The position numbers and the translations under genes were made by a program. Positions 1 to 5,417 of a DNA stretch of 5,417 nucleotides are shown in pieces; position 1 is the stretch's first letter; each line of letters opens with the position of its first letter. Below the pieces are notes generated by a model. It saw only the letters and a program-made list of their open reading frames with translations, was not told the DNA's origin and made no database searches. This DNA comes from an uncultured Alistipes sp. (GTDB taxonomy: Bacteria; Bacteroidota; Bacteroidia; Bacteroidales; Rikenellaceae): positions 1 to 5,417 of the forward strand of contig CALGRZ010000035.1 of the NCBI GenBank assembly GCA_937880705.1, written 5' to 3'.

Positions 1-3000
1 CAGTCTCATAAATCTGACCTAGGTTCATTCGTGAAGGCACACCAAGTGGGTTCAAACAGATATCCACGATTGTTCCATCCTCCAGGAATGGCATATCCTC
101 ATCGCGAACGACCTTCGCTACGATACCCTTGTTACCGTGGCGACCTGCCATCTTATCACCCACCTTCAGCTTACGCTTCTTAGCAATGTAAACCTTAGCC
201 ATCTGGATAACGCCCGATGTAGGAATCTCATCACCATTCGAGAGGTTGAACTTCTCACGCTTGATACGTGCATCGACCTTCTTCCACTCGATAGTATAGT
301 TATTAATAGTAGTTGCAATCAACTCATCGAGGTGTGCATCGCCTGTCCAGCCTGCACTACCCAGATTGAGGTAACCCGACACAACACCTGTCTTCTCATC
401 GGTTGTACGAGATGAAATCTCCTCCAACATCTTCTGAGTAAACTTGGTGCCTGGAGCATAAAGCTCTACGCCAAAGTAATCGCTCACATTGGCAACGACC
501 TTACCCTCAACCAACTGCCACAACTTACCAATCAAAATCTTCGTAAGTCCTGCAATCTCGGCTGCGAATCGCTGGTCGATTTGCTCCAACTGAGCTCGCT
601 CAGAAGCCTTACCCTTCTTTCCCTCCTTCTGTGCATGACTGTAAAGCTTAGTATCAATAACAACACCATGCAATGAAGGCTGAGCCTTTGTAGAAGCATC
701 CTTCACATCACCAGCTTTATCACCGAAGATAGCACGCAAGAGTTTCTCCTCTGGAGATGGATCACTCTCACCCTTAGGGGTAATCTTACCTATAAGAATG
801 TCACCTGGATGAACATTAGCACCAACGCGAATGATACCATTTGCATCCAAATCTTTTGTAGCATCCTCGCTCACATTTGGAATATCCGAAGTGAGTTCCT
901 CGACACCGCGCTTCGTATCGCGCACCTCTGCGATATACTCTGTAACGTGTACCGAAGTGAAGATATCCTCACGCTGAATACGCTCAGATATAACAATCGC
1001 ATCCTCGAAGTTGTAACCCTTCCAAGGCATGAATGCCACCTTCAAGTTACGGCCCAAAGCCAACTCTCCGGCCTGAGTTGAGTAACCCTCAGTAATCACC
1101 TGACCCTTAGTTACATGGTCACCAGTAAGTACAGTCGGTTTCAGCGTCACTGTAGTCTCCTGGTTGGTACGACGATAACGTGGTAGTTCATATGTTGTAA
1201 TCTCTGGTGCAAATGAGCAGATAATCTCCTCCTTTGTACGCTCATAACGAATCTGGATCTTCGTAGCATCAACAAATACAACCTCACCGTCACCCTCAGC
1301 TACAATCTGAATGCGACTATCAGAAATCATATCCTTCTCAATACCAGTACCTACAATAGGAGACTCACATGTTACCAAAGGCACAGCCTGACGCATCATG
1401 TTCGATCCCATCAAAGCACGGTTCGCATCATCATGCTCCAAGAATGGAATCAAACTTGCAGCAATCGAAGCAATCTGGTTAGGAGCGACATCCATCAGTG
1501 TAACATCCTTATCTGTCACTACTGGGAAATCAGCACCCTCACGAGCCTTAATACGATCTGGATTGAGGAAATGTCCCTGCTCATCCATTGGCTCGTTTGA
1601 CTGAGCTACGATATGTCCATCCTCAGCCTCTGCTGAGTAATATTTGATGTGAGAGTTATCCAAATCCACCTTACCATTCTCTACTGAACGGTATGGAGTC
1701 TCGATAAATCCCATATCCGAAATCTTCGCATATACACACAATGACGAAATCAAACCGATGTTAGGTCCCTCAGGAGACTCAATAGGACACAAACGACCAT
1801 AGTGAGTGTAGTGTACGTCACGAACCTCGAAACCTGCACGATCACGCGACAGACCTCCGGGGCCCAACGCCGAGAGACGACGCTTATGCGTAATCTCGGC
1901 AAGGGGGTTGATCTGATCCATGAACTGCGACAACTGGCTGGTACCGAAGAACGAGTTAACCACCGATGCCAAAGTCTTAGCGTTGATCAAATCCTCAGGG
2001 GTGAAGACCTCATTGTCGCGAACGTTCATACGCTCACGGATAGTACGTGCGATGCGCACCAAACCTACCGAGAACTGGTTGGCAAGCTGCTCACCTACGG
2101 TACGCACACGACGGTTCGACAAGTGGTCGATATCGTCGACGTCGGCCTTCGAGTTGATAAGCTGGATGAGGTACTTGATGATCTCGATGATATCCTCACG
2201 CGTAAGGGTGCGGATAGCGGGATCGATCGACAAATCCAGCTTCTTGTTGATACGGAAACGACCCACGTCGCCCAAGTCGTAACGCTTGTCCGAGAAGAAG
2301 AGCTTCTCGATAACGTCACGAGCCGTAGCCTCATCAGGTGGCTCCGACGCGCGCAACTGCCTGTAGATATATACTACGGCCTCCTTCTCGGAGTTACATG
2401 GATCCTTATGCAGAGTGTTGTAGATGATCGAGAAGTCGATACCCGAGGGGTTATCGTTGTGCAAGAGGATAGTCTTGGCACCCGACTCGATGATGAGGTC
2501 GATGTGCTCCTCCTGAAGCTCTACCTCACGGTCTACAACCACATTATGACGGTCGATAGATACAACCTCACCGGTATCCTCATCGACGAAGTCCTCGACC
2601 CACGTCGACAGAACACGAGCGGCAAGCTTGCGACCTACGTTCTTCTTAAGGTTGGCCTTCGTAACCTTAACCTCGTCGGCAAGGTCGAAGATCTCCAATA
2701 TCTGTTGATCTGTCTCGTAACCAATAGCACGCAACAGAGTGGTCACCGGCAACTTCTTCTTACGGTCGATGTAGGCATACATCACGTTGTTGATGTCGGT
2801 AGCGAACTCAATCCACGAGCCCTTGAAGGGGATGATACGAGCCGAGTAGAGCTTCGTGCCGTTGGTGTGCATGCTCTGTCCGAAGAAGACACCCGGCGAA
2901 CGATGAAGCTGCGATACTACCACACGCTCGGCACCGTTGAAGATGAACGTACCACGCTCGGTCATATAGGGGATAAGGCCGAAGTATACATCCTGAACGA

Positions 3001-3343
3001 TCTCCTCAAAGTCCTCATGCTCGGTGTCGGTACAGTAGAGACGAAGCTTGGCTTTCAGGGGTACACTATATGTCAAACCACGCTCCAGACACTCCTCGAT
3101 GGTGTAGCGGGGCTGGTCGATATAGTAGTCGATGAACTCCAGAACGAAGTTGTTTCTGGTATCTGTGATCGGGAAATTCTCGTTGAACACCTTATAGAGG
3201 CCCTCGTTCTTGCGATTCTCGGCGGTGGTGTCCAGCTGGAAGAAATCTCGGAATGACTTAAGCTGAATCTCCAACAAGTCAGGATAGGGAACCCTGTTCT
3301 TGATGGTAGAGAAGCTTATACGTTGTTGTTGTAAGGTGGACAT
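1..3343 (-). CDS. rpoB: DNA-directed RNA polymerase subunit beta (3' end cut by window edge)
   Basis: RpoB is the beta subunit of core RNA polymerase and, with beta', forms the catalytic cleft and DNA/RNA channels. The frame opens with ATG at 3341-3343 ([11 protein letters not shown]) and stays open to position 2, giving 1,114 codons; it agrees with known RpoB at both ends, so no net frameshift is seen. Landmarks are [10 protein letters not shown] in the N-terminal lobe, the rifampicin region SQLSQFMDQ...[13 protein letters not shown] (about residues 470-497, with D476, H486 and S491 matching E. coli D516, H526 and S531), the active-site E780-D781 in [11 protein letters not shown], and [12 protein letters not shown] with K1064 and K1072 matching E. 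coli K1065 and K1073. The last visible residues are [14 protein letters not shown]. By comparison with homologues, roughly 150-230 C-terminal residues lie outside. No Shine-Dalgarno precedes the start. Codon usage changes sharply near residues 495-520 (see findings). Confidence 0.98.
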   Translation of the reverse strand, partial: MSTLQQQRISFSTIKNRVPYPDLLEIQLKSFRDFFQLDTTAENRKNEGLYKVFNENFPITDTRNNFVLEFIDYYIDQPRYTIEECLERGLTYSVPLKAKLRLYCTDTEHEDFEEIVQDVYFGLIPYMTERGTFIFNGAERVVVSQLHRSPGVFFGQSMHTNGTKLYSARIIPFKGSWIEFATDINNVMYAYIDRKKKLPVTTLLRAIGYETDQQILEIFDLADEVKVTKANLKKNVGRKLAARVLSTWVEDFVDEDTGEVVSIDRHNVVVDREVELQEEHIDLIIESGAKTILLHNDNPSGIDFSIIYNTLHKDPCNSEKEAVVYIYRQLRASEPPDEATARDVIEKLFFSDKRYDLGDVGRFRINKKLDLSIDPAIRTLTREDIIEIIKYLIQLINSKADVDDIDHLSNRRVRTVGEQLANQFSVGLVRIARTIRERMNVRDNEVFTPEDLINAKTLASVVNSFFGTSQLSQFMDQINPLAEITHKRRLSALGPGGLSRDRAGFEVRDVHYTHYGRLCPIESPEGPNIGLISSLCVYAKISDMGFIETPYRSVENGKVDLDNSHIKYYSAEAEDGHIVAQSNEPMDEQGHFLNPDRIKAREGADFPVVTDKDVTLMDVAPNQIASIAASLIPFLEHDDANRALMGSNMMRQAVPLVTCESPIVGTGIEKDMISDSRIQIVAEGDGEVVFVDATKIQIRYERTKEEIICSFAPEITTYELPRYRRTNQETTVTLKPTVLTGDHVTKGQVITEGYSTQAGELALGRNLKVAFMPWKGYNFEDAIVISERIQREDIFTSVHVTEYIAEVRDTKRGVEELTSDIPNVSEDATKDLDANGIIRVGANVHPGDILIGKITPKGESDPSPEEKLLRAIFGDKAGDVKDASTKAQPSLHGVVIDTKLYSHAQKEGKKGKASERAQLEQIDQRFAAEIAGLTKILIGKLWQLVEGKVVANVSDYFGVELYAPGTKFTQKMLEEISSRTTDEKTGVVSGYLNLGSAGWTGDAHLDELIATTINNYTIEWKKVDARIKREKFNLSNGDEIPTSGVIQMAKVYIAKKRKLKVGDKMAGRHGNKGIVAKVVRDEDMPFLEDGTIVDICLNPLGVPSRMNLGQIYET

Positions 3344-3378
3344 AAATCCAATGTTTTAGTTGAAGCAAATTACTCGTT

Positions 3379-3419
3379 AGACCGCAGAGCCTGTCGGCAA
3401 CAGCACCGAACAAAGGTCT
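3379..3419 (-). other. Two-tier hairpin just upstream of rpoB
   Basis: On the minus strand an outer stem AGACC (3419-3415) with GGUCU (3383-3379) encloses an inner stem UGU(U)CGG (3412-3406) with CCGACA (3397-3392), which has one bulged U and an 8-nt loop. It ends 35 nt before the rpoB ATG, leaving an unpaired A/T-rich ribosome landing region. It may protect or present the rpoB translation start after cleavage upstream. That role is inference. Confidence 0.3.
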
Positions 3420-3442
3420 CATCTCGGCTTACTATTTTTTCA

Positions 3443-3512
3443 GCTTTCGAAGCACTCATCTGCTAATAGCAGCCGCTGCCTTCACCCCCACGCCCCTCGA
3501 TACCGCGAGAGA
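3443..3512 (-). other. Cluster of three small hairpins downstream of the attenuator candidate
   Basis: Three short inverted repeats follow one another on the minus strand. UCUCUCG (3512-3506) pairs with CGAGGGG (3499-3493) around a 6-nt loop, with two G-U pairs. CUGCU (3472-3468) pairs with AGCAG (3464-3460) around AUU. GCUU (3453-3450) pairs with AAGC (3446-3443) around CGA. Each alone could be chance; they are listed because they continue the structured character of the spacer. The purine-rich run after the last one (3441-3435) is A-rich, not U-rich, so it is not a terminator on this strand. Confidence 0.25.
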
Positions 3513-3536
3513 AGCACAACTATGCGACGCAACCCC

Positions 3537-3562
3537 AAAAAAGAGACTCCTATGGAGCTCTT
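3537..3562 (-). terminator. Intrinsic terminator-like hairpin (candidate rpoB attenuator)
   Basis: On the minus strand AAGAG-CTCC (3562-3554) pairs with GGAG-CTCTT (3550-3541), with one bulged U at 3546 and an AUA loop at 3551-3553, giving 9 bp. The stem runs into six consecutive U residues (3542-3537), two of which pair with the AA at the stem base. This is the best terminator shape in the window. It lies 193 nt upstream of the rpoB start inside what should be one transcript, so it more likely causes partial termination than full termination. An upstream GCUC (3574-3571) could pair with the GAGC at 3560-3557 and weakly compete with the hairpin. Confidence 0.6.
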
Positions 3563-3650
3563 CACCTGATGAGCACCGCCACAAACCTTCGACGGCCACT
3601 CCTGGGCTATACGCCACACGGGGATGGGCAATGAGCTTTGGCCCCGGGCT

Positions 3651-3676
3651 AAAAAGCGGGCTTTGATTATCCCGCT
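3651..3676 (-). terminator. Second intrinsic terminator-like hairpin
   Basis: On the minus strand AGCGGG (3676-3671) pairs with CCCGCU (3660-3655) across a 10-nt loop (3670-3661). The stem is followed directly by a U-run at 3655-3651, whose first U is also the closing base of the stem. The 6-bp GC-rich stem is short and the U-run is only about five bases, so termination is probably partial. It abuts the larger hairpin at 3675-3717, sharing only the terminal base pairs, so the two could stack. The CCCG of its 3' arm could instead pair weakly with the CGGGGC just downstream (3647-3642). Confidence 0.45.
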
Positions 3677-3717
3677 AATGCCCTCAGTGTCACATAAGTA
3701 CACTCTGAGAGCATCAA
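3675..3717 (-). other. Long RNA hairpin in rplL-rpoB spacer
   Basis: On the minus strand the arm at 3717-3700 pairs with the arm at 3690-3675: 11 bp (including three G-U pairs near the base), a 2-nt AG bulge at 3706-3705, then 5 bp (AGUGU with ACACU). The loop is 9 nt at 3699-3691. A total of 16 bp makes it the longest inverted repeat in the spacer. It sits immediately before the U-run hairpin at 3651-3676. It could be an RNase III-type processing stem or part of an attenuator. The pairing is visible in the sequence; the role is inferred. Confidence 0.5.
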
Positions 3718-3724
3718 CATTTCC

Positions 3725-3763
3725 AACATTCGGGCACAGCTCAACCAGGCACTCCCGAATATT
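3725..3763 (-). other. 10-bp hairpin in rplL-rpoB spacer
   Basis: On the minus strand AAUAUUCGGG (3763-3754) pairs with CCCGAAUGUU (3734-3725). The stem is 10 contiguous base pairs with one U-G wobble, around a 19-nt loop (3753-3735). A contiguous stem of this length is unlikely to be frequent by chance in 500 nt. No U-run follows, so it is not a terminator. It could be a protein-binding or processing element. Confidence 0.45.
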
Positions 3764-3780
3764 AGACCACAAAAGGCATA

Positions 3781-3817
3781 GAGCTAACTTAAGCGTTAGC
3801 CCTACACCTTATAGGCT
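3781..3817 (-). other. Pair of mutually exclusive hairpins after rplL
   Basis: On the minus strand GGGCUAAC (3802-3795) pairs with GUUAGCUC (3788-3781) around a GCUUAA loop: 8 bp with one G-U. An alternative, earlier-formed hairpin pairs AGCCUA (3817-3812) with UAGGGCU (3804-3798), with one bulged G. The two share bases 3798-3802 and cannot coexist. They begin 27-42 nt after the rplL stop codon. Only a UUUU at 3775-3772 follows at a distance, so a terminator role is weak. 3'-end stabilisation or processing of the rplL message is equally possible. Confidence 0.35.
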
Positions 3818-3843
3818 GTGAGAAACTCAAGTCTCCTTGCGGA

Positions 3844-4221
3844 TTACTTAAGCTCAACCTCTGCACCTGCCTCCTCAAGGCTACCCTTGATAGACTCGGC
3901 CTCCTCCTTAGAGATACCCTCCTTAACGGCCTTGGGTGCACCGTCAACCAATGCCTTAGCATCGCCCAACGACAAACCAGCAACCTCCTTAACAACCTTG
4001 ATAACCTGGAGCTTTGCCTGACCAGCGCTCTTCAAGATTACGTCGAAAGTTGACTTCTCAGCAACTGCAGCCTCGCCAGCGCCAGCTGCGGGAGCTGCAA
4101 CTGCAACAGCTGCAGCAGCAGGCTCAATACCATACTCCTCCTTGAGGATAGTAGCCAATTCGTTTACCTCCTTAACAGTCAAGTTAACCAACTCTTCTGC
4201 CAATACCTTTACATCTGCCAT
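3844..4221 (-). CDS. rplL: Large ribosomal subunit protein bL12 (L7/L12)
   Basis: bL12 is the multicopy stalk protein that recruits and activates translational GTPases (EF-Tu, EF-G, IF2, RF3) on the 50S subunit. The 125-residue product matches the family's usual 120-128. Residues 1-33 form the N-terminal dimerisation helices that bind uL10. Residues 34-55 are an Ala/Val/Pro-rich flexible hinge ([19 protein letters not shown]). Residues 57-125 are the globular C-terminal domain, beginning [20 protein letters not shown] and ending [10 protein letters not shown], with the conserved VIK and GLSLGDAK motifs of the factor-binding face. The ATG at 4219-4221 is supported by the canonical [11 protein letters not shown] start. 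rplJ ends 41 nt upstream, and the spacer between is A-rich with no Shine-Dalgarno. Downstream is the 500-nt structured spacer to rpoB. The gene is intact. Confidence 0.98.
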   Translation of the reverse strand: MADVKVLAEELVNLTVKEVNELATILKEEYGIEPAAAAVAVAAPAAGAGEAAVAEKSTFDVILKSAGQAKLQVIKVVKEVAGLSLGDAKALVDGAPKAVKEGISKEEAESIKGSLEEAGAEVELK

Positions 4222-4262
4222 AGTTGTGTAATTTTATTAAATTTTGTTTTTGTTTCGTTTGA
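4222..4262 (-). promoter_or_regulatory. A-rich, SD-less translation leader of rplL
   Basis: The 41-nt rplJ-rplL spacer reads on the minus strand as almost pure A/T with many AAAA runs, ending AAAATTACACAACT before the ATG. It has no GGAGG-like element and carries A at -3 and -6 relative to the start codon. Unstructured A-rich leaders with A at these positions are the usual translation signal in Bacteroidota, and suit a protein needed in several copies per ribosome. No -7/-33 promoter pair is visible in it. Confidence 0.5.
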
Positions 4263-4787
4263 TTAGTTATTTCTCTCCTCGAGGGTCTTAACCAGACCCG
4301 CGATCTTCTGGCCTGCATTTGACTGCAGAGCAGAAATGACATTCTTAGCAGGCGACTGCAAGAGCATAACGATATCGCCAATAAGCTCCTCGCGGCTCTT
4401 GATGTTGCACAGAGTGTCAAGCTGGTTGTCACCTACATACAGGCAACCCTCAACATAAGCAGCCTTCAAAACGGGCTTCTCGCACTTCTTGCGGAACTCC
4501 TTGATAAGCTGTGCAGGGGCCTTGCCGGTCTCGGTGAACATGATTGAAGTAGAGCCCTTCAATACAGCTACCAATTCGTCATCAGCCTTGTTAACATTCT
4601 CCAAAGCCTTGCCAAGCAGGGTGTTCTTAACAACAACCAACTTGATCTTCTTCTCGAAGCACTGGCGACGCAATGCTGCAGTCTGCTCAGCGTTCAAGGC
4701 CTCGATGTCGGCCAAATAGAAGTGAGGGTAGGCATTGAGCTGCTCGGTAAGACCGTTGATAACGGCCAACTTTTCTTGCTTTGTCAT
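4263..4787 (-). CDS. rplJ: Large ribosomal subunit protein uL10
   Basis: uL10 anchors the bL12 dimers to 23S rRNA at the base of the GTPase-associated stalk. The 174-residue product is close to the family length (165 in E. coli). The N-terminal rRNA-binding domain covers about residues 1-135, with the family hallmark VVVKNTLLGKAL at 51-62, followed by LKGSTSIMFTE (76-86) and KAAYVEGCLY (108-117). The C-terminal helix (about 136-174, from LIGDIVMLLQSPAKNV onward) is the bL12-binding part. The start at 4785-4787 gives MTKQEKLAVI, the expected beginning, and is supported by a perfect Shine-Dalgarno upstream. It lies 19 nt after rplA and 41 nt before rplL. In E. coli the uL10-bL12 complex represses its own mRNA through a long leader before rplJ; there is no room for such a leader here. 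Confidence 0.98.
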   Translation of the reverse strand: MTKQEKLAVINGLTEQLNAYPHFYLADIEALNAEQTAALRRQCFEKKIKLVVVKNTLLGKALENVNKADDELVAVLKGSTSIMFTETGKAPAQLIKEFRKKCEKPVLKAAYVEGCLYVGDNQLDTLCNIKSREELIGDIVMLLQSPAKNVISALQSNAGQKIAGLVKTLEERNN

Positions 4788-4797
4788 AGTCTTCTAT

Positions 4798-4804
4798 CCT
4801 CCTT
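4798..4804 (-). promoter_or_regulatory. Perfect Shine-Dalgarno AAGGAGG before rplJ
   Basis: The 19-nt rplA-rplJ spacer reads AGAAGGAGGATAGAAGACT on the minus strand. AAGGAGG is fully complementary to the canonical anti-SD CCUCCUU, with 10 nt between it and the rplJ ATG, slightly longer than optimal. It is unusual because Bacteroidota ribosomes generally initiate without SD pairing and neither rplL nor rpoB here has one. A purine-rich leader by chance is the alternative. Confidence 0.7.
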
Positions 4805-4806
4805 CT

Positions 4807-5417
4807 TTACTTGGTTTCTACTGTTTTGGGATCAACCTCAACACCGGGGCTCATAGTTGTAGAGAGGAAGATGCTCTTTACATATGTACCCTTGGCAGCT
4901 GACGGCTTGAGCTTGATGATGGTGCTCATAACCTCGTTGGCATTGTCAACAATCTGCTCGGGGGTAAACGAAACCTTACCGATTGAAGTGTGGATAATAC
5001 CGTACTTGTCAACCTTGAAGTCAATCTTACCGGCCTTAACCTCCTGAACGGCCTTTGCTACATCCATAGTAACAGTACCGGTCTTGGGGTTAGGCATCAA
5101 GCCACGGGGACCCAGAATACGACCCAGAGCACCAACCTTACCCATTACGTTGGGAGTAGTGATGATAACGTCAACGTCGGTCCAACCGCCCTTGATCTTC
5201 TCTACATACTCGTCAAGACCTACGAAATCAGCGCCAGCAGCAGTTGCCTCTGCCTCCTTGTCGGGAGTACAAAGCACCAACACACGAACAGTCTTACCTG
5301 TACCGTGGGGCAGTGTAACAACGCCACGAACCATCTGATTGGCCTTACGAGGGTCAACGCCCAGACGCACGTCAATATCTACTGAAGCATCAAATTTCGT
5401 AAAGGTAATTTCCTTTA
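4807..5417 (-). CDS. rplA: Large ribosomal subunit protein uL1 (5' end cut by window edge)
   Basis: uL1 binds 23S rRNA to form the L1 stalk, which helps move deacylated tRNA out of the E site. In many bacteria it also represses the rplKA message. The window shows 202 complete C-terminal codons ending VETK and a TAA at 4807-4809. The family is about 230 residues, so roughly 30 N-terminal residues are missing. An internal GTG at 5368-5370 is not the start, because conserved sequence ([15 protein letters not shown]) continues upstream to the edge. Hallmarks are [13 protein letters not shown], the [16 protein letters not shown] signature (visible residues 101-116) of the RNA-binding domain, and [14 protein letters not shown] and [18 protein letters not shown] of the C-terminal part. 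rplK is expected just outside the window but is not seen. Confidence 0.97.
   Translation of the reverse strand, partial: KEITFTKFDASVDIDVRLGVDPRKANQMVRGVVTLPHGTGKTVRVLVLCTPDKEAEATAAGADFVGLDEYVEKIKGGWTDVDVIITTPNVMGKVGALGRILGPRGLMPNPKTGTVTMDVAKAVQEVKAGKIDFKVDKYGIIHTSIGKVSFTPEQIVDNANEVMSTIIKLKPSAAKGTYVKSIFLSTTMSPGVEVDPKTVETK

Larger units (their letters stand above)
3344..3843 (-). promoter_or_regulatory. Structured rplL-rpoB intergenic spacer, candidate attenuator/leader RNA
   Basis: This 500-nt stretch separates rplL from rpoB and holds no supportable gene. Read on the minus strand as RNA it contains a dense series of inverted repeats: 3781-3802, 3725-3763, 3675-3717, 3655-3676, 3541-3562, 3493-3512, 3460-3472, 3443-3453 and 3379-3419. 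Two of these are followed by U-runs like intrinsic terminators. In E. coli the equivalent spacer carries a partial terminator and an RNase III processing site that set the ratio of bL12 to beta. The position suggests the same role here, but that is inference. The last 20 nt before the rpoB ATG are A/T-rich without a Shine-Dalgarno. I found no convincing Bacteroidota promoter (TTG about 20 nt before TAnnTTTG). Pairings were made by eye, with no folding energies computed. Confidence 0.55.

Noticed and set aside
1802..3256. Plus-strand open frame of 484 codons antisense to rpoB
   Set aside because: It lies exactly in codon register opposite rpoB and exists only because that part of rpoB lacks TTA, CTA and TCA codons. 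Its translation is low-complexity and Val/Leu/Asp-rich, with no recognisable domain. It mirrors codon bias and is not a gene.
3366..3372. TAATTTG as a -7 element of a private rpoB promoter
   Set aside because: The Bacteroidota -7 element is TAnnTTTG; this has one base too few between TA and TTTG, and the nearest TTG upstream is about 25 nt away instead of about 19-21.
3443..3453. Inverted repeat GCTTTCGAAGC as a terminator
   Set aside because: The stem is only 4 bp, and the run next to it is A-rich on the transcript strand; on the plus strand the T-run precedes the stem instead of following it.
3482..3772. Minus-strand 96-codon open frame in the rplL-rpoB spacer
   Set aside because: It needs a TTG start, has no ribosome-binding signal or recognisable protein motif, and runs through both terminator-like hairpins. 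The spacer reads better as structured RNA.
3624..3821. Plus-strand open frame across the spacer
   Set aside because: It is short, starts without support, and is antisense to the inverted repeats, which generate open frames on both strands. No homology is recognisable.
4489..5385. Several plus-strand open frames opposite rplJ and rplA
   Set aside because: All are antisense shadows of intact, strongly conserved ribosomal protein genes.

Overview
This window is a piece of the ribosomal-protein/RNA-polymerase operon rplA-rplJ-rplL-rpoB, read entirely from the minus strand. From high to low coordinates it holds: the 3' part of rplA (uL1, cut by the right edge), complete rplJ (uL10), complete rplL (bL12), an unusually roomy and structured spacer of 500 nt, and rpoB (RNA polymerase beta), which begins at 3343 and runs off the left edge after about 1,114 codons. 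The plus strand carries no gene that I can support.

Organism: a member of the Bacteroidota, most likely order Bacteroidales. The RpoB sequence has Bacteroidales-type blocks (for example [43 protein letters not shown]), judged from memory of Bacteroides RpoB. rplL and rpoB start without Shine-Dalgarno sequences, behind A/T-rich leaders, as is usual in this phylum. The genus cannot be resolved by eye.

How the genes work together: uL1 forms the ribosomal L1 stalk. uL10 and bL12 form the other stalk, which recruits translational GTPases. The beta subunit carries half of the polymerase active site. Gaps are 19 nt (rplA-rplJ) and 41 nt (rplJ-rplL), which fits co-transcription. The 500-nt rplL-rpoB spacer contains a chain of inverted repeats, two of which end in U-tracts like intrinsic terminators. 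This is the expected place to lower rpoB expression relative to the ribosomal proteins, as the rplL-rpoB attenuator does in E. coli.

The points most worth a second look are: (1) the structured rplL-rpoB spacer with its two candidate attenuators; (2) an abrupt change of codon usage inside rpoB near residues 495-520, which could be recombination or an assembly chimera; and (3) a perfect AAGGAGG Shine-Dalgarno before rplJ, in a phylum that generally does not use them. I found no mobile element, CRISPR array, tRNA or rRNA, and no convincing new multi-gene system.
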